DNA from: Acanthaster planci
Taxonomy: Eukaryota > Echinodermata > Asteroidea > Valvatida > Acanthasteridae
NCBI RefSeq assembly: GCF_001949145.1
Contig: NW_019091415.1
Location: 299,040 to 363,039 of the forward strand
Reading direction: 5' to 3'
DNA: 64,000 bases
The stretch's first letter is position 1. Every line of letters begins with the position of its first letter. Positions 42,801 to 54,800 of the stretch are shown one piece after another. The notes below the pieces were generated by a model, which had not been told where the DNA came from, did no database searches, and was given only the letters and a program-made list of their open reading frames with translations. The position numbers and the translations under genes are program-made.

Positions 42801-45800
42801 AATTTAGTTAAAAATTAACTTTTACACTCCATCAGGCATATATTTTTCTGAAGGGATGTACATCATGCATATTGCAATGTGTGAAAGCCACAGGCTGCTT
42901 AGGTAAGTATAGATGTGAAGCCAAGCTCCATCTTTATAAAACAAAACACTGAAAGAAACTTTGCCAAATGCATGCCTGTTGGAGGTAAGTCCACTATTTT
43001 GTGTGCACTTTCTCTAATACATGACAAGATTTTCCCTTAGAGATATTCTTGGATTTCAGTTTATTTCGTTCTACTGGTGGGCATCTAGAGGGATAATAGC
43101 AACAGGAATTTCCACATAGCAAGTCTTTACAATTATGTATATGGGACAACAAGGGGAACTATTCATAGACTTGCCCTAGAAATAACAAAAACGTGCTGCC
43201 CAGATTTTTTGGTTGACATTACATGTAAAGTCATGCTAAATCAGGTAGGTGAAGTAAAACTTCAGTATTCCTAGTTGATAAAACTTTCTAGATGACAAAA
43301 AGACTTCCATATTCCATATTCAGTATTCCTAGTTGATAAAACTTTCTAGATGACAAAAAGACTTCCATATTGCCATGTAGGGAAAAAAATTCTTGCTCTA
43401 ATCACTATAAGTCTCTACCGTGAGATACTTTTAATATAAAGCAAAATTTTGTTCCATCGAGCTTGTTATGAGATACTTACTATATAAATGTGTATAATAT
43501 AGAAATGTGCACAAAACTGCAGGCTCATAAACTTTGTCATTACATCATGAATCTTATTATTTACAGAATTCAAACAAGTGAAAGCCAACTGTACCTTCAG
43601 AATGATTTGATAACCTCAAATAACTTGACAAAATTAAGTCGGCTTTGTACTAGAGGCCCTTATGGAGTCACATAATGTTTGAAAATGCTCCCAGGGCCCT
43701 ACTCTGAGCATGAAAAAATAAGTGAGACAGACTACATACCAGACTACTTAATTTATATCAGAAGTTTAAAGAGTATACAGGTATTTAAATTTCTTCCCAT
43801 CTTCTAGTGTTATACACTATATACTACAAAGTACGTCTGGTTTGAATTCTTAAGGCTGCAAACTTACCTGCACAGGTTTGCCTCATGACACTTGATAGCA
43901 CACCATCCGTCCACTCATTAGTGTTTAGATCAAATTCTCCATACAGCTCTCCCAGTGATAACGCTTTAGGGTTGATTGGAAAATCCTTCATTTGACAAAA
44001 AACACAGAGAATTGAAAACAAGGGACTATGCCTGTTGTAACCTCATTTTTAGAGAAACACGTTTGTTCAAATTACATAGATGAATATTTCAATTTCTCAC
44101 TTTATGTTTCTTTAAATCATCCTCCAGAGCCAAACATCAGGAAAGGAAAAACGTACGTATTACAGAATCAATTTTTAAAATTAAAAGGAGAATCTTGTCC
44201 CCTCTTTTGGGTGGCCAAAAAAGGGACATGCAATGGGCAAGAATCGAACCAAGGTCCGTAGGTCCACAAGCCTACACTTTAACCTCTGGACAACGCATTT
44301 TCTTGGTTTAATCACAGGGAATCAGTCTGACGATAATGAAAAATGAACTTAATAAAAATGCACTCTTGCTTTTACTGCCATAAGGTCCCTGTCTGGCATG
44401 GTGCAAAAGCCCCAAACCACTGTGACCTTTGCGCACAACACATACAAGGGCTACAAGTGTAGCATTGCGGGCACTAGTAACAGATATCACCAATGTGTCA
44501 AGAATATTAGCCTGCAGCAGACAAACCTCGCCTTGGGCAAGGATTGCTGATGTTCACTGTACCATGATACACATTCAGGATTACATGTACATCAGCCTTT
44601 CTATTGTAACTTTTGATTTGATGATTTTCTGTGTTTAATTTGAGGTTCTATGTTCCACTGCCTTGCCATAACAGTTTTTTCATGTGTGTACTTGAAGTAA
44701 CTTAAAACACTTTTAGTCTACAGCATGTGACGAGGTCATAATAAAGCACGTGACGAGGTCATAATAAAGCACGTGACGAGGTCATCATGTCATTCCTCTG
44801 GGACCACATATGGAGAAGGGTCTTTTGTTGGTGTAACTTCAACATAGATACAAACCTACAAAGTGACCAAAGTGGCTGAGAACAACTGTGCATTAAATTA
44901 ATGCCATTTTGAAAGAAATATGAAGAAAAAGAATGGAAAACTACAGGTAGTGATTGTAACAGCAACAACCACAGAGCTGTTTCGGATTTCAAGTTGTTTA
45001 ATGGGGAAAAATAAATAAAAACACATTAATTTAAAAAAGCAATTTGGAATAATTCTTGTATCAAGGTCTTTGTTGGCTGTAGCTTTGATGACGATCAAAC
45101 ATCGGAAAGTTATAAAATTGGTGGTTTCAAAACGTGTACAAAGTCAACGGCAGAAATAAATATTGAAAAATCAGTAACAAATCAGATGATGACGTCATCA
45201 CAACGTCATCCCTTTGGAATAATTGTTTATCAGGGTCTTCGTTTGCTACCACTCTGATCACGATCTAACATCGCAAATTTACCAAAAATGTGTACAAAGT
45301 CAATGGGCTAGAAATGTGTGCAGAAAAACTGTTCCTTTAATTTCATGTCACATGATTTTTGTCTAAACTGGAAAAAAATTATGAAATATTATTTGATAAT
45401 CTGACTCTTGGGCATATTTGCAAATCGAACGGAAGGGAAAATTTAGTCTGTTTTTTCTTTCGTTCTGGTAGTAATTCTCGGTCGAAGTTGAGGACTGCTC
45501 ACGCATTATGCTCAAAAATTGCGTAGAACGTGTACAAACCCTATGGCAAAAAATTAAATATTCAAAATTCAATAATAAATCACCTGATGACGTCATAATG
45601 GCAATTATTTTCCTAAACCCTATCTAACTGTTGGACCAAGAATCTCCACCTGACATATATCAAATTAGGTTGAGAACAGTGTGGAAATCTGGCTGTTGAA
45701 AAACGTGCACAAACTCTATGGAGAAAAATGAAATATTCAAAATTCAATAATAAATCATGTGATGACGTCATCACGAGGAATATTTTCCTAAAACCTCTCT

Positions 45801-48800
45801 AACTATTTGGACCAAGAATCTTGACCTAACATATATCAAATTAGGTTGAGAACAGTGTGGAAGTCTGGCTGTTGAAAAACATGTACAAAACCTATGGGGG
45901 AAAATTCAAAATTCAATAATGAATCGTGTGATGATGTCATCATGACGAATTTCTTCTAGGACCATCCTTGGATGATGGTCTGAAGGTCTGCCAAGTTTGA
46001 AGTCAATCAGATTAACAAAACTACCAAAGTCGACTAGTGGAAGAAAATAGTCTGAAAAAAAATTTAACAAAATCAAGAGCTGCTGAAACAGCTAAAAATA
46101 GAAAGAAAAGGATGTCTTTTCTTTCCATTGCTGAAAAACTAATGAGAATTATTAACAGCTTCAGAGACAAGGGACTGTCCATAAAGTCAACCAGCTTGAC
46201 ATGTCACGACCAGTGCCTTACGTCAAGTTTCTGCAATTACCCTTGAGGAAGCACTAATGCCATCAACTAAACATGCAAGCAAACACATCCCTTTGATCAT
46301 GACATACCACCCGTTTAACCTGCGAGTCCGGGATATCATCATGAAGTTCTCTTGCATGTTGCATACCGATCCCATGACCAGCAACATCTTAAGTGAAGAC
46401 TCAACTCCCCCTGTTGCCTTCCGACATGACCGATCGATTGGAGGGACTTCAGTCTGTTCGGTCATCCCACCACTATGCGATGTCAACAGCGGCAACATCG
46501 GCACTGTGGCCTGCAATCGCCCTCACTGTAATACTTGCAGGCTTATCCACAATCCCCCATGCATCAATGGCCGAAAGGCAGTTACACCCCCAGAGGAAAA
46601 TTCATGTGTACTTCAGCCAACCTTGTATCTCCTGCCAACCATGCAGTGTCCTCTACATTGGTGAAACAAAATGGCACGTGGCTGACCGATTCACCGAGCA
46701 CCTGCAAAGCGTCTGACATTAACTCCAAGGGCACCCTGTAGCGTGCCACTTGTGACGACATGCACGTGTTGTGTCCTAACCATGACAACATCAGATGCTC
46801 GACACTTGGAGACAGAACAGCGCATCATATTCCAGATTGGAACACTGAAACCAGGTTGTTTGAAGGTGGACTTTTCTGCATTCAAACCACTAGTCCCCCC
46901 ACAGCTCCAATGAAGGCCCAGTGGGGCCAAAATTCTAGCACCTTAGTAAATCAGTGAGCACTGTTTTTTCTCACTTTGTCCCTACATTACCGTCTTTAAA
47001 GTACATATGCAAAGGGGAGGGGGGTTGGTGCCGTTACTATGCATGTGTTGTACAAATTCCATCTAGCGGGTACTTTCTACCAATATCTGTCTCAATCCTT
47101 ACTTCAATGAGGAATCAATAACAGCAGCAGCAGAAGGGCATAGATGTATTACACATGAATTTGTAATTGCAATACTCAACTTCACGCACCTTTCAGATGG
47201 GTTTCCAACAAAAAAATTCACAATTTTGGTTGATTATAAAACCTACTTTAAGCAAAGTCTACACAGGAGTAAAATGGATGTACACTATTTTTTGATCGTT
47301 AAATTGAAAGTGGCTATCAGCACTAAGACATCTTTGCTCATTCAGAAGGCTTCTGTCACCAACATCCATAATCACACATATAGGTATGTATTAAATGAAT
47401 AAATAATATCCTTTCATTTTGAACTCTGCCTCATTGAGACTCATTTAACACAGTGCATTTCAAGAAAAGAAACTAAAGGTTGGATAACCAATCTAAAGGG
47501 CAAAGGTTGTTGATGCACAAAATTGCTGAACTATCTGGACATTCTATCCAGTTCTATTGTTCTATCTGGGCATTCTATCTGAACTATAAGTATGGAAAAA
47601 ACATAATTATCCTTAAGGCTTCTCCTTCTTTTTGAGTCCCTATACTACTCCAATCCAGTGCTGGACACAAAGTTTGGCTGTATCATCAGTACATTATCAG
47701 TGTACATTCTCTTCCAGTAGTCCGTGACCTTGGGGTTTGGTTGGGTGCATCAGGGACAATGTCAACTCATGTTACTATGTTATGTAGATCAGCATCCTAT
47801 GCATTATGGAGAACTGGAAAAATACGCAACCTACTTGACCAGAATTCAACTGAAAAATTGATTCATGCCTTTGTTACAACAAGACTCGATTATTGCAATA
47901 GTTTGTTTTTTGGCTTGCCCGAATTTGAATTAAGGAAGTTGCAAGTTATTCAAAACTCTGCTGCACGCCTTGTTAAACGGATTAAAAAATCTGAGCATAT
48001 CACCCCGATTTTTAAAAGTTCGCATTGGCTTCCGGTAAATAAGCAGTTGGAATTTAAAATTGCATGTTTTGTCTATAAGATTATGAAAGGAAAAGCTCCA
48101 GATTATTTATGTGAATTACTTGATGTTCGATCAAGTACATGCACATTGCGCTCAACAACTTCTGGAGTAGTTTGTTTACAACAGCCAATTGGTAAAACTA
48201 AATACTATGGTGATCGATCTTTCACAATATATGCTCCTCAATTATGGAACAGGCTACCAGTAGCAATTCGCTCTGCTGACACTTTGGATACTTTTAAATC
48301 TCACTTAAAAACACATTTATTTAAGGATTATTACTTATCTTGAACTCGTTAGTTTTAATTTCTTCGTTTTATGAATATTTTAATTTAATGTCTACTTTTT
48401 TTTATTGTTTAATGTTTAATTTTGTTTTATAACTCCTGTTACTTTGTTTTAATTATTTAAAGTTAATTTAATTATTGCATTTTACTGTACAGCGCTTTGA
48501 GATGTCATTGACATGGAAAGCGTTTTTTAAATAATTCATTATTATTAGTAGTAGTAGTAGTAGTATCATTCAGGGTGGTCACATCTGAAGGAGAACAAGG
48601 TTTGGGGAGCTGGGGTGTACCAGCTGATTCATAACCTGCTCTTCGCCACAGTCACATGTAGTTGTTCCTTCGGTGTTAAAGCCCAACTGTCCATGAGGAC
48701 CTTGCAACAGCCAACAGTGTGAAGGCGCTTGAGGCAAGCCCACAAGGGCCATGGCTACTCTGTGCAGAGCAGACTGGAGATGGGTCGACCAAAGGTCTAC

Positions 48801-51800
48801 CTGTTGGGAGTGAGGACTGATGTTGAGGGCCTGGGCTGATTTGAGAAAGCTGTGTCTGGATTTGAGTCTTTTGGGTGGTGGTTCCCTCCTGTAGAGAAGA
48901 TAGAGTGGGTTGCTCTCTAGTTTTAGCTTATCCTTCTGGGTCAGGACCTGCCTCCTTATTTGTGGAGGTGCAATGCCATACAGCAAGTCTAGTTGGTTTC
49001 AGGCAACCTGTGATGGCTCTGTAAGCAGCATTTAGAGCAGTGTCTACCTTGGAGGCATGGGCTGATCTGCACCAGACTGGAGATGCATACTCAGCAACAG
49101 AGAAGAAGAGGGCAGGCAGGCTTCCTCAGGATGCCATTCCTTGCACCAATCTTTGCCTTAAGGCTATAGGCCAATGTTAAGGAAAATACTAAAACAGACA
49201 TACAAAAAGTAGATACAGTCATCTGCAAACGTTCAGGACCACCCTTACAAAATGCATTAACTTGAAGAAAAACTAATCTTAAATCAATTAATCACATCCA
49301 TGTTTATTTTTAATATGTATTCTACCTTGGTTGAACAGCTATTAGAATACATTTCCATGATTGAAATTTCAACATTCAATTTCAACATTTTTATTTTCTA
49401 TTTCTGAAGACTTACATGCACACCGGCTTTTTTTTTACCAAGGCATGAGGCATTAGATACAAAATGTCATGTAAGACCTGCCTTTGCCCCCCCCAATAAT
49501 AATAATAATGAACATTTATACAGCGTCGTATCCGCCGCGAATGGCACTAATAAGCGAAGACATCCAATAACGATGAGGAATATTAACCAAATGCCTGTCT
49601 ATGCAAATGCCTGTCTATGCAAATGCCTGTCTATGCAAATGCCTGTCTATGCAAATGCCTGTCTATGCAAATGCCTGTCTATGCAAATGCCTGTCTATGC
49701 AAATGCCTGTCTATGCAAATATGATTTTAATCTGTCCTGTGTGTCAAGTGATTTCGATAGTCTCACACATTCCGGTAAAGAGTTCCAAAGTTTGGGTGCT
49801 TCAATCTGAAAGCTTCTCTCCCCCAATGACAATGAGCCATAGTTGGGTAGATTGCTTTTCAAATTCAATCATTCAAATGGACTCACAGCACTACTCTGAT
49901 GATATGGACCGCAGTAAAGATGTTATGCAATCAATCACTGAGAAGATGTGATGCAGGCCCAGTGACAGAAATACCAACAAAATTCCAGGCGGTCTTAAAC
50001 TTTTGCAAATGACTGTATGTTAAAGGTACAAAATGACCAGATAATAACTTAAAAATACTTCTGATAGTATATAATCATGTGATAAATTTGATTGAAATTT
50101 TTGGAACTTTAATCAGAAGATGATGAAATTGTTTAGTCAATCATGTATTTGGCAATTGCAGACAATTCAATCAAATTGTCATACAAATAAGAGTATGGTA
50201 GTTGCATGAATTTAAACAGAGTGCGACTAGAATGGCAAAGGTGCCAGGCTTGCTGTTTCATATAGATCTAAACTTCTTTACTGCAAAAATAGCTTGTGTT
50301 AAGAGATCTGCTGCTAAAGTTAAGAAGAAAATCATACTGAGTGCTAAAAAAAGTGAATAAAATAAACTTGGATGATATATAACTACATTCTGGATTTAAC
50401 ACAGTGACATTTTAAAGGTTTTGCCCCCACCCATTATTCCATCCATCTCTAACTCCACCCCTTTTTCCTTCACCCAATCCATCTCCTCCTCAGCCCACAT
50501 TCCATCATCCAGTTTATTTCCTATTCCACCCTCTCATTCCATCAGGGCAGGAACTTCATTCTTGAAAGAGCAAGACAATTTGTCATTTGCAAACCCATCC
50601 CATCATCCCACCCATCTCCCACTCTGCCCCCGTCCCATCCATCTCCCACTCTGCCCTCCATTCCATCATCCCANNNNNNNNNNNNNNNNNNNNNNNNNNN
50701 NNNNNNNNNNNNNNNNNNNNNNNNNNNNNNNNNNNNNNNNNNNNNNNNNNNNNNNNNNNNNNNNNNNNNNNNNNNNNNNNNNNNNNNNNNNNNNNNNNNN
50801 NNNNNNNNNNNNNNNNNNNNNNNNNNNNNNNNNNNNNNNNNNNNNNNNNNNNNNNNNNNNNNNNNNNNNNNNNNNNNNNNNNNNNNNNNNNNNNNNNNNN
50901 NNNNNNNNNNNNNNNNNNNNNNNNNNNNNNNNNNNNNNNNNNNNNNNNNNNNNNNNNNNNNNNNNNNNNNNNNNNNNNNNNNNNNNNNNNNNNNNNNNNN
51001 NNNNNNNNNNNNNNNNNNNNNNNNNNNNNNNNNNNNNNNNNNNNNNNNNNNNNNNNNNNNNNNNNNNNNNNNNNNNNNNNNNNNNNNNNNNNNNNNNNNN
51101 NNNNNNNNNNNNNNNNNNNNNNNNNNNNNNNNNNNNNNNNNNNNNNNNNNNNNNNNNNNNNNNNNNNNNNNNNNNNNNNNNNNNNNNNNNNNTCCAATCC
51201 ATCTCCCACTCTGCCCCCATCCCATCATCCTACCCAACTCCCACTCTGCCCCATCCCATCATCCCACTCTGCCCCCGTCCCATCCATCTCCCACTCTGCC
51301 CTCCAGCCCATCATCCAATCCATCTCCTACTTATCCCCCTTACAGCTATCATCCTTATCTGTTTCTTACCTTATCCCTCCCATGTATGCACACAGACGTA
51401 CAATGTACATGTACATGAGAGTAGTTACATGTACATGTATGTATGCCACAATTAAAATCTTTTAACATTTGGGAGTTCAATTTCTTTATAATGTATTATG
51501 ACACTTCAAAACCTGCATGAAGTCCTAATACTGACAAACTCTATTAAAACAAACAAGTACAAATGACACACTATTACCCATACAATGCAAAGCAAAAACT
51601 TTAACATTAGTCGGACGGCCGGGAAGGCTGGACGGATGGATGGACGGAGGACAGAAATCAACATTTGCTTTGCAGCTTGCCCAAACTGAGCAACCAATAA
51701 CAAAATTAAACATAGGATATGAAAGGTCAGGTATTTAGAGACAGCTTTGGAACAAATGTTTAAATGTGTGGGAAAGAATATACATAAGGGTTAATCCAGT

Positions 51801-54800
51801 GTCTTAGCTTTTGAAAATGTATAGAAGCTGAAGGCGAAGATTAAAGAGTCCTAATCCATCAAGCCTGTAAATTATTTTCTGTGGACAAGCTTCATTGAAG
51901 CAAAGCCAACATGTACTCAACAAATTCATAAAGATTCGGTACTAGCCTGTACTACTTTGTGCTGAATTACGAGACTACCAGTAAGGAGGTTACCAGCACA
52001 AATCTTACTGCAGACACAAAGAAATACTTGTGCACCAAACTCCATTTCACCTTCTGTAGTAAGTAAAAACGAGCATACCTTGACATAGTTAAAGCTGTTA
52101 TCTCCCTCTTTTTTCATCCTTGAGAGGGTAGCTTGAAGAATACGCCAAGTCACAGTCTTCCCACTTCCAGTCTTACCAACAATCATGACTGAATGGCGAG
52201 AGTTCTTAGTCTCGTACAACTGGATAACTTTCAGAACAGTAGTCTGTATAGGTTGGTAGCCCTGTGTCTTCAGTTCAGACTCGATCACAGACCTCATCTT
52301 TTAATGATGAAAATAAATGGACCAGCTTATTAGGATTGATAATTCTTACTAATCATTTGTGAATCAACTTCTGAGAGTACTGTCAAGTGTAACAGCATGA
52401 CTCATGGATGGAAAAATCTAATAGGCACATCACCCTTGCAAATATACATGTAAACCCACTAGAACATGCAAATGTGTGTAAATCAACAACCTGCCACACA
52501 GCAAGGGCAAAATACAAAATTCACTTTTCTTATTAAAAGGCATATGCAATTAAAAAATGCACTAAAGGTTTGAAAAGTACATGTATTTTCACTGTTAGTC
52601 TTTTTACAGGCCTACTTGTGGATTCAGTTCTATTAATGGGCCGAGATACAACACACTGAATTTAATTCAGAAGATACCGAGTTCATTAAGCAGGGAATAG
52701 AAACCTAATAAATCATAAGAGTATACTACATAGGTTTTACACCACGGTAACAAATGGTAGACATGCATGATAACAAAACTGATTTAATAACAGAGCAGGT
52801 AGAACCAACACTATGTAGATGCAATCTTTCAAGTTTCCTGAAGAAAATGTTGGGTAAATAAGACAAATGGAATTCCAACTTTCTGCCCAAATCAAACATA
52901 TTGTGATATTTATTTAAAGTCTTTGAAGGATCTGTGCTACAATCAAGTCAAAATATGATAAAAAGAGCATGCATGTACTCGTTTCATTCATAAAGATACC
53001 CATTCCAGGATGACATTTGTAAAAGTGTATTTGTAAAAGTCAGTACAATTTTTCTAACCTTGCCGTAATCTATGATTGGCGTGTCAACTCCAGGGAAGAG
53101 ATCAGCCACTATGCCACTGAACAGAGGCAAGTCAATTGCTGTCATCTTGGGTACATTCATGTCTTTCATTGCTAGCAACAGAATCTGCAAATATATACAG
53201 CAACAGTAACTGGTAAAGACATAACATGTGCACTACATTATCTTTCTGCATACTGTCCAAAACACTGAGTACCCTCTGGTTCTTTTCAGAACAACACATA
53301 CTCAGAAAGAGATATCCTTGCATGGTGCTACCCCAAACCTCTATAACTTACTTGCTACCTTCACCATGAAAAGCTTCAAAGCTTGTAACATGATGATGTA
53401 GTTATCACGAGTCAAAGACTTACTGTCACCTTAAAATGCATGTTAAGCCCAGTTTGATAACCAAAGACATAAAAACACCCACTGTAAATCTGGCACACAC
53501 AATTATGAAAACTGAAAAAAAGTTGAAACAGCTTTGTGCTTGTCTCGTGATTGTGATTATGTGCTTGTGATTACTCCCTTTCTTAAGTAATTGTGAACTG
53601 CATGACAGATCGATCAACTTCCTAAAATAAGTTTGATGGTTTTGTAGGTTAGGATACACTGCAGTAAGCAGCCATAATATCCACTCCTCCCACCTCTTCA
53701 TCTGGCACAGTAGGTGCTGCTCTTTTTTTCTTGCCAGCATAACGAAGAACCGATGTAAGAGCACGCAGCCCAAAGTCATAATGGTCTTGCTTGGAAAGTT
53801 GTTGAACAGCCAGTGAGTACAGTGTATGTACCTTCTTTGCTAGAACCTGTGATAACAAATTAAATGATCAAATGGGCATATCACAGATTAGTTAACTGAC
53901 ACAACAGTTGGAATACAATGTCCAAAACATTTCAAAATACAAATGTATGAATACTTATGAAACTTCCTATTGGTTGAGAGCTCATCATGTTTAACCATCT
54001 TAAATAGCTGATAAAACACCAGTCAGCAACAAAAGTGGCCCCTGAATGACATATTTTTGCATGTACATGTATTTCTATGCTACACTCAATCAGTATGTGG
54101 GATATGACTACACAATTTTGAAATGTATTTGTTTTGATTAAAGAAACTAAATTGTTCTTCCAAAAGAGGATGGGTTTTGAAGCCGAGGGAAATTTGGAGT
54201 AAGAGAAATTGTAAGTTAGAACCCTTTAAAAGAAGCAATGAACCTAAACTTCTTGACCAAGCCTGAAAAGTTGATTTGGAACACGAGTTGATCTGTTTAT
54301 CACCTGCAAGTTGTGCACAGTCAGTATATCTACATTGTAATACTTGTTCCACATCTTAACATGATATGGAATGAAAGTGAAGTGAATGGAAATGAAGTGA
54401 ATGGAAGTGAAGTGTTAATCCTTAAAGGCAATTTCATGCAGGGGCCACTCCCGCACTTAAAAAATTGTTACTGAAAATATTAAGACAATTCAACCAAATT
54501 CAAAACATTAATTTCATACAAATGCAAATAGTACGAACGTTCAAATTAATATGACTTTTCATGTACATGTACAGCTATTTGTTGTGCTTAAAATCTATGA
54601 AAAAGTAAAAAAATATTTTAAAGGAAATGATACAAATGCAAAAACATAAACATAATTTTATGCACAATGAAAAGATTGAGGACCATGAAAACATACTTGA
54701 CATTTATTATATGCAAAAACATTCTTTAAACCTCTGATGGCCATAGGAATGAAGGAAAACTTCCTTCTATTAATTTTGCAAGAGGAGCATCTGAGATGGG

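Noticed and set aside
49589-49720. CRISPR-like array
   Set aside because: Units are 16 bp, contiguous and without spacers, in animal DNA; it is a minisatellite.
50421-51465. Long open frames of 184-344 codons across 50.4-51.5 kb
   Set aside because: They run through 519 unknown bases and a minisatellite; the frame exists only because N codons contain no stops.
53340-53430. Exon-like minus-strand piece [16 protein letters not shown] with GTAAGT
   Set aside because: Exons on either side already join in frame as PDEE|ILLLAM, matching the family, so an extra exon would insert foreign residues.
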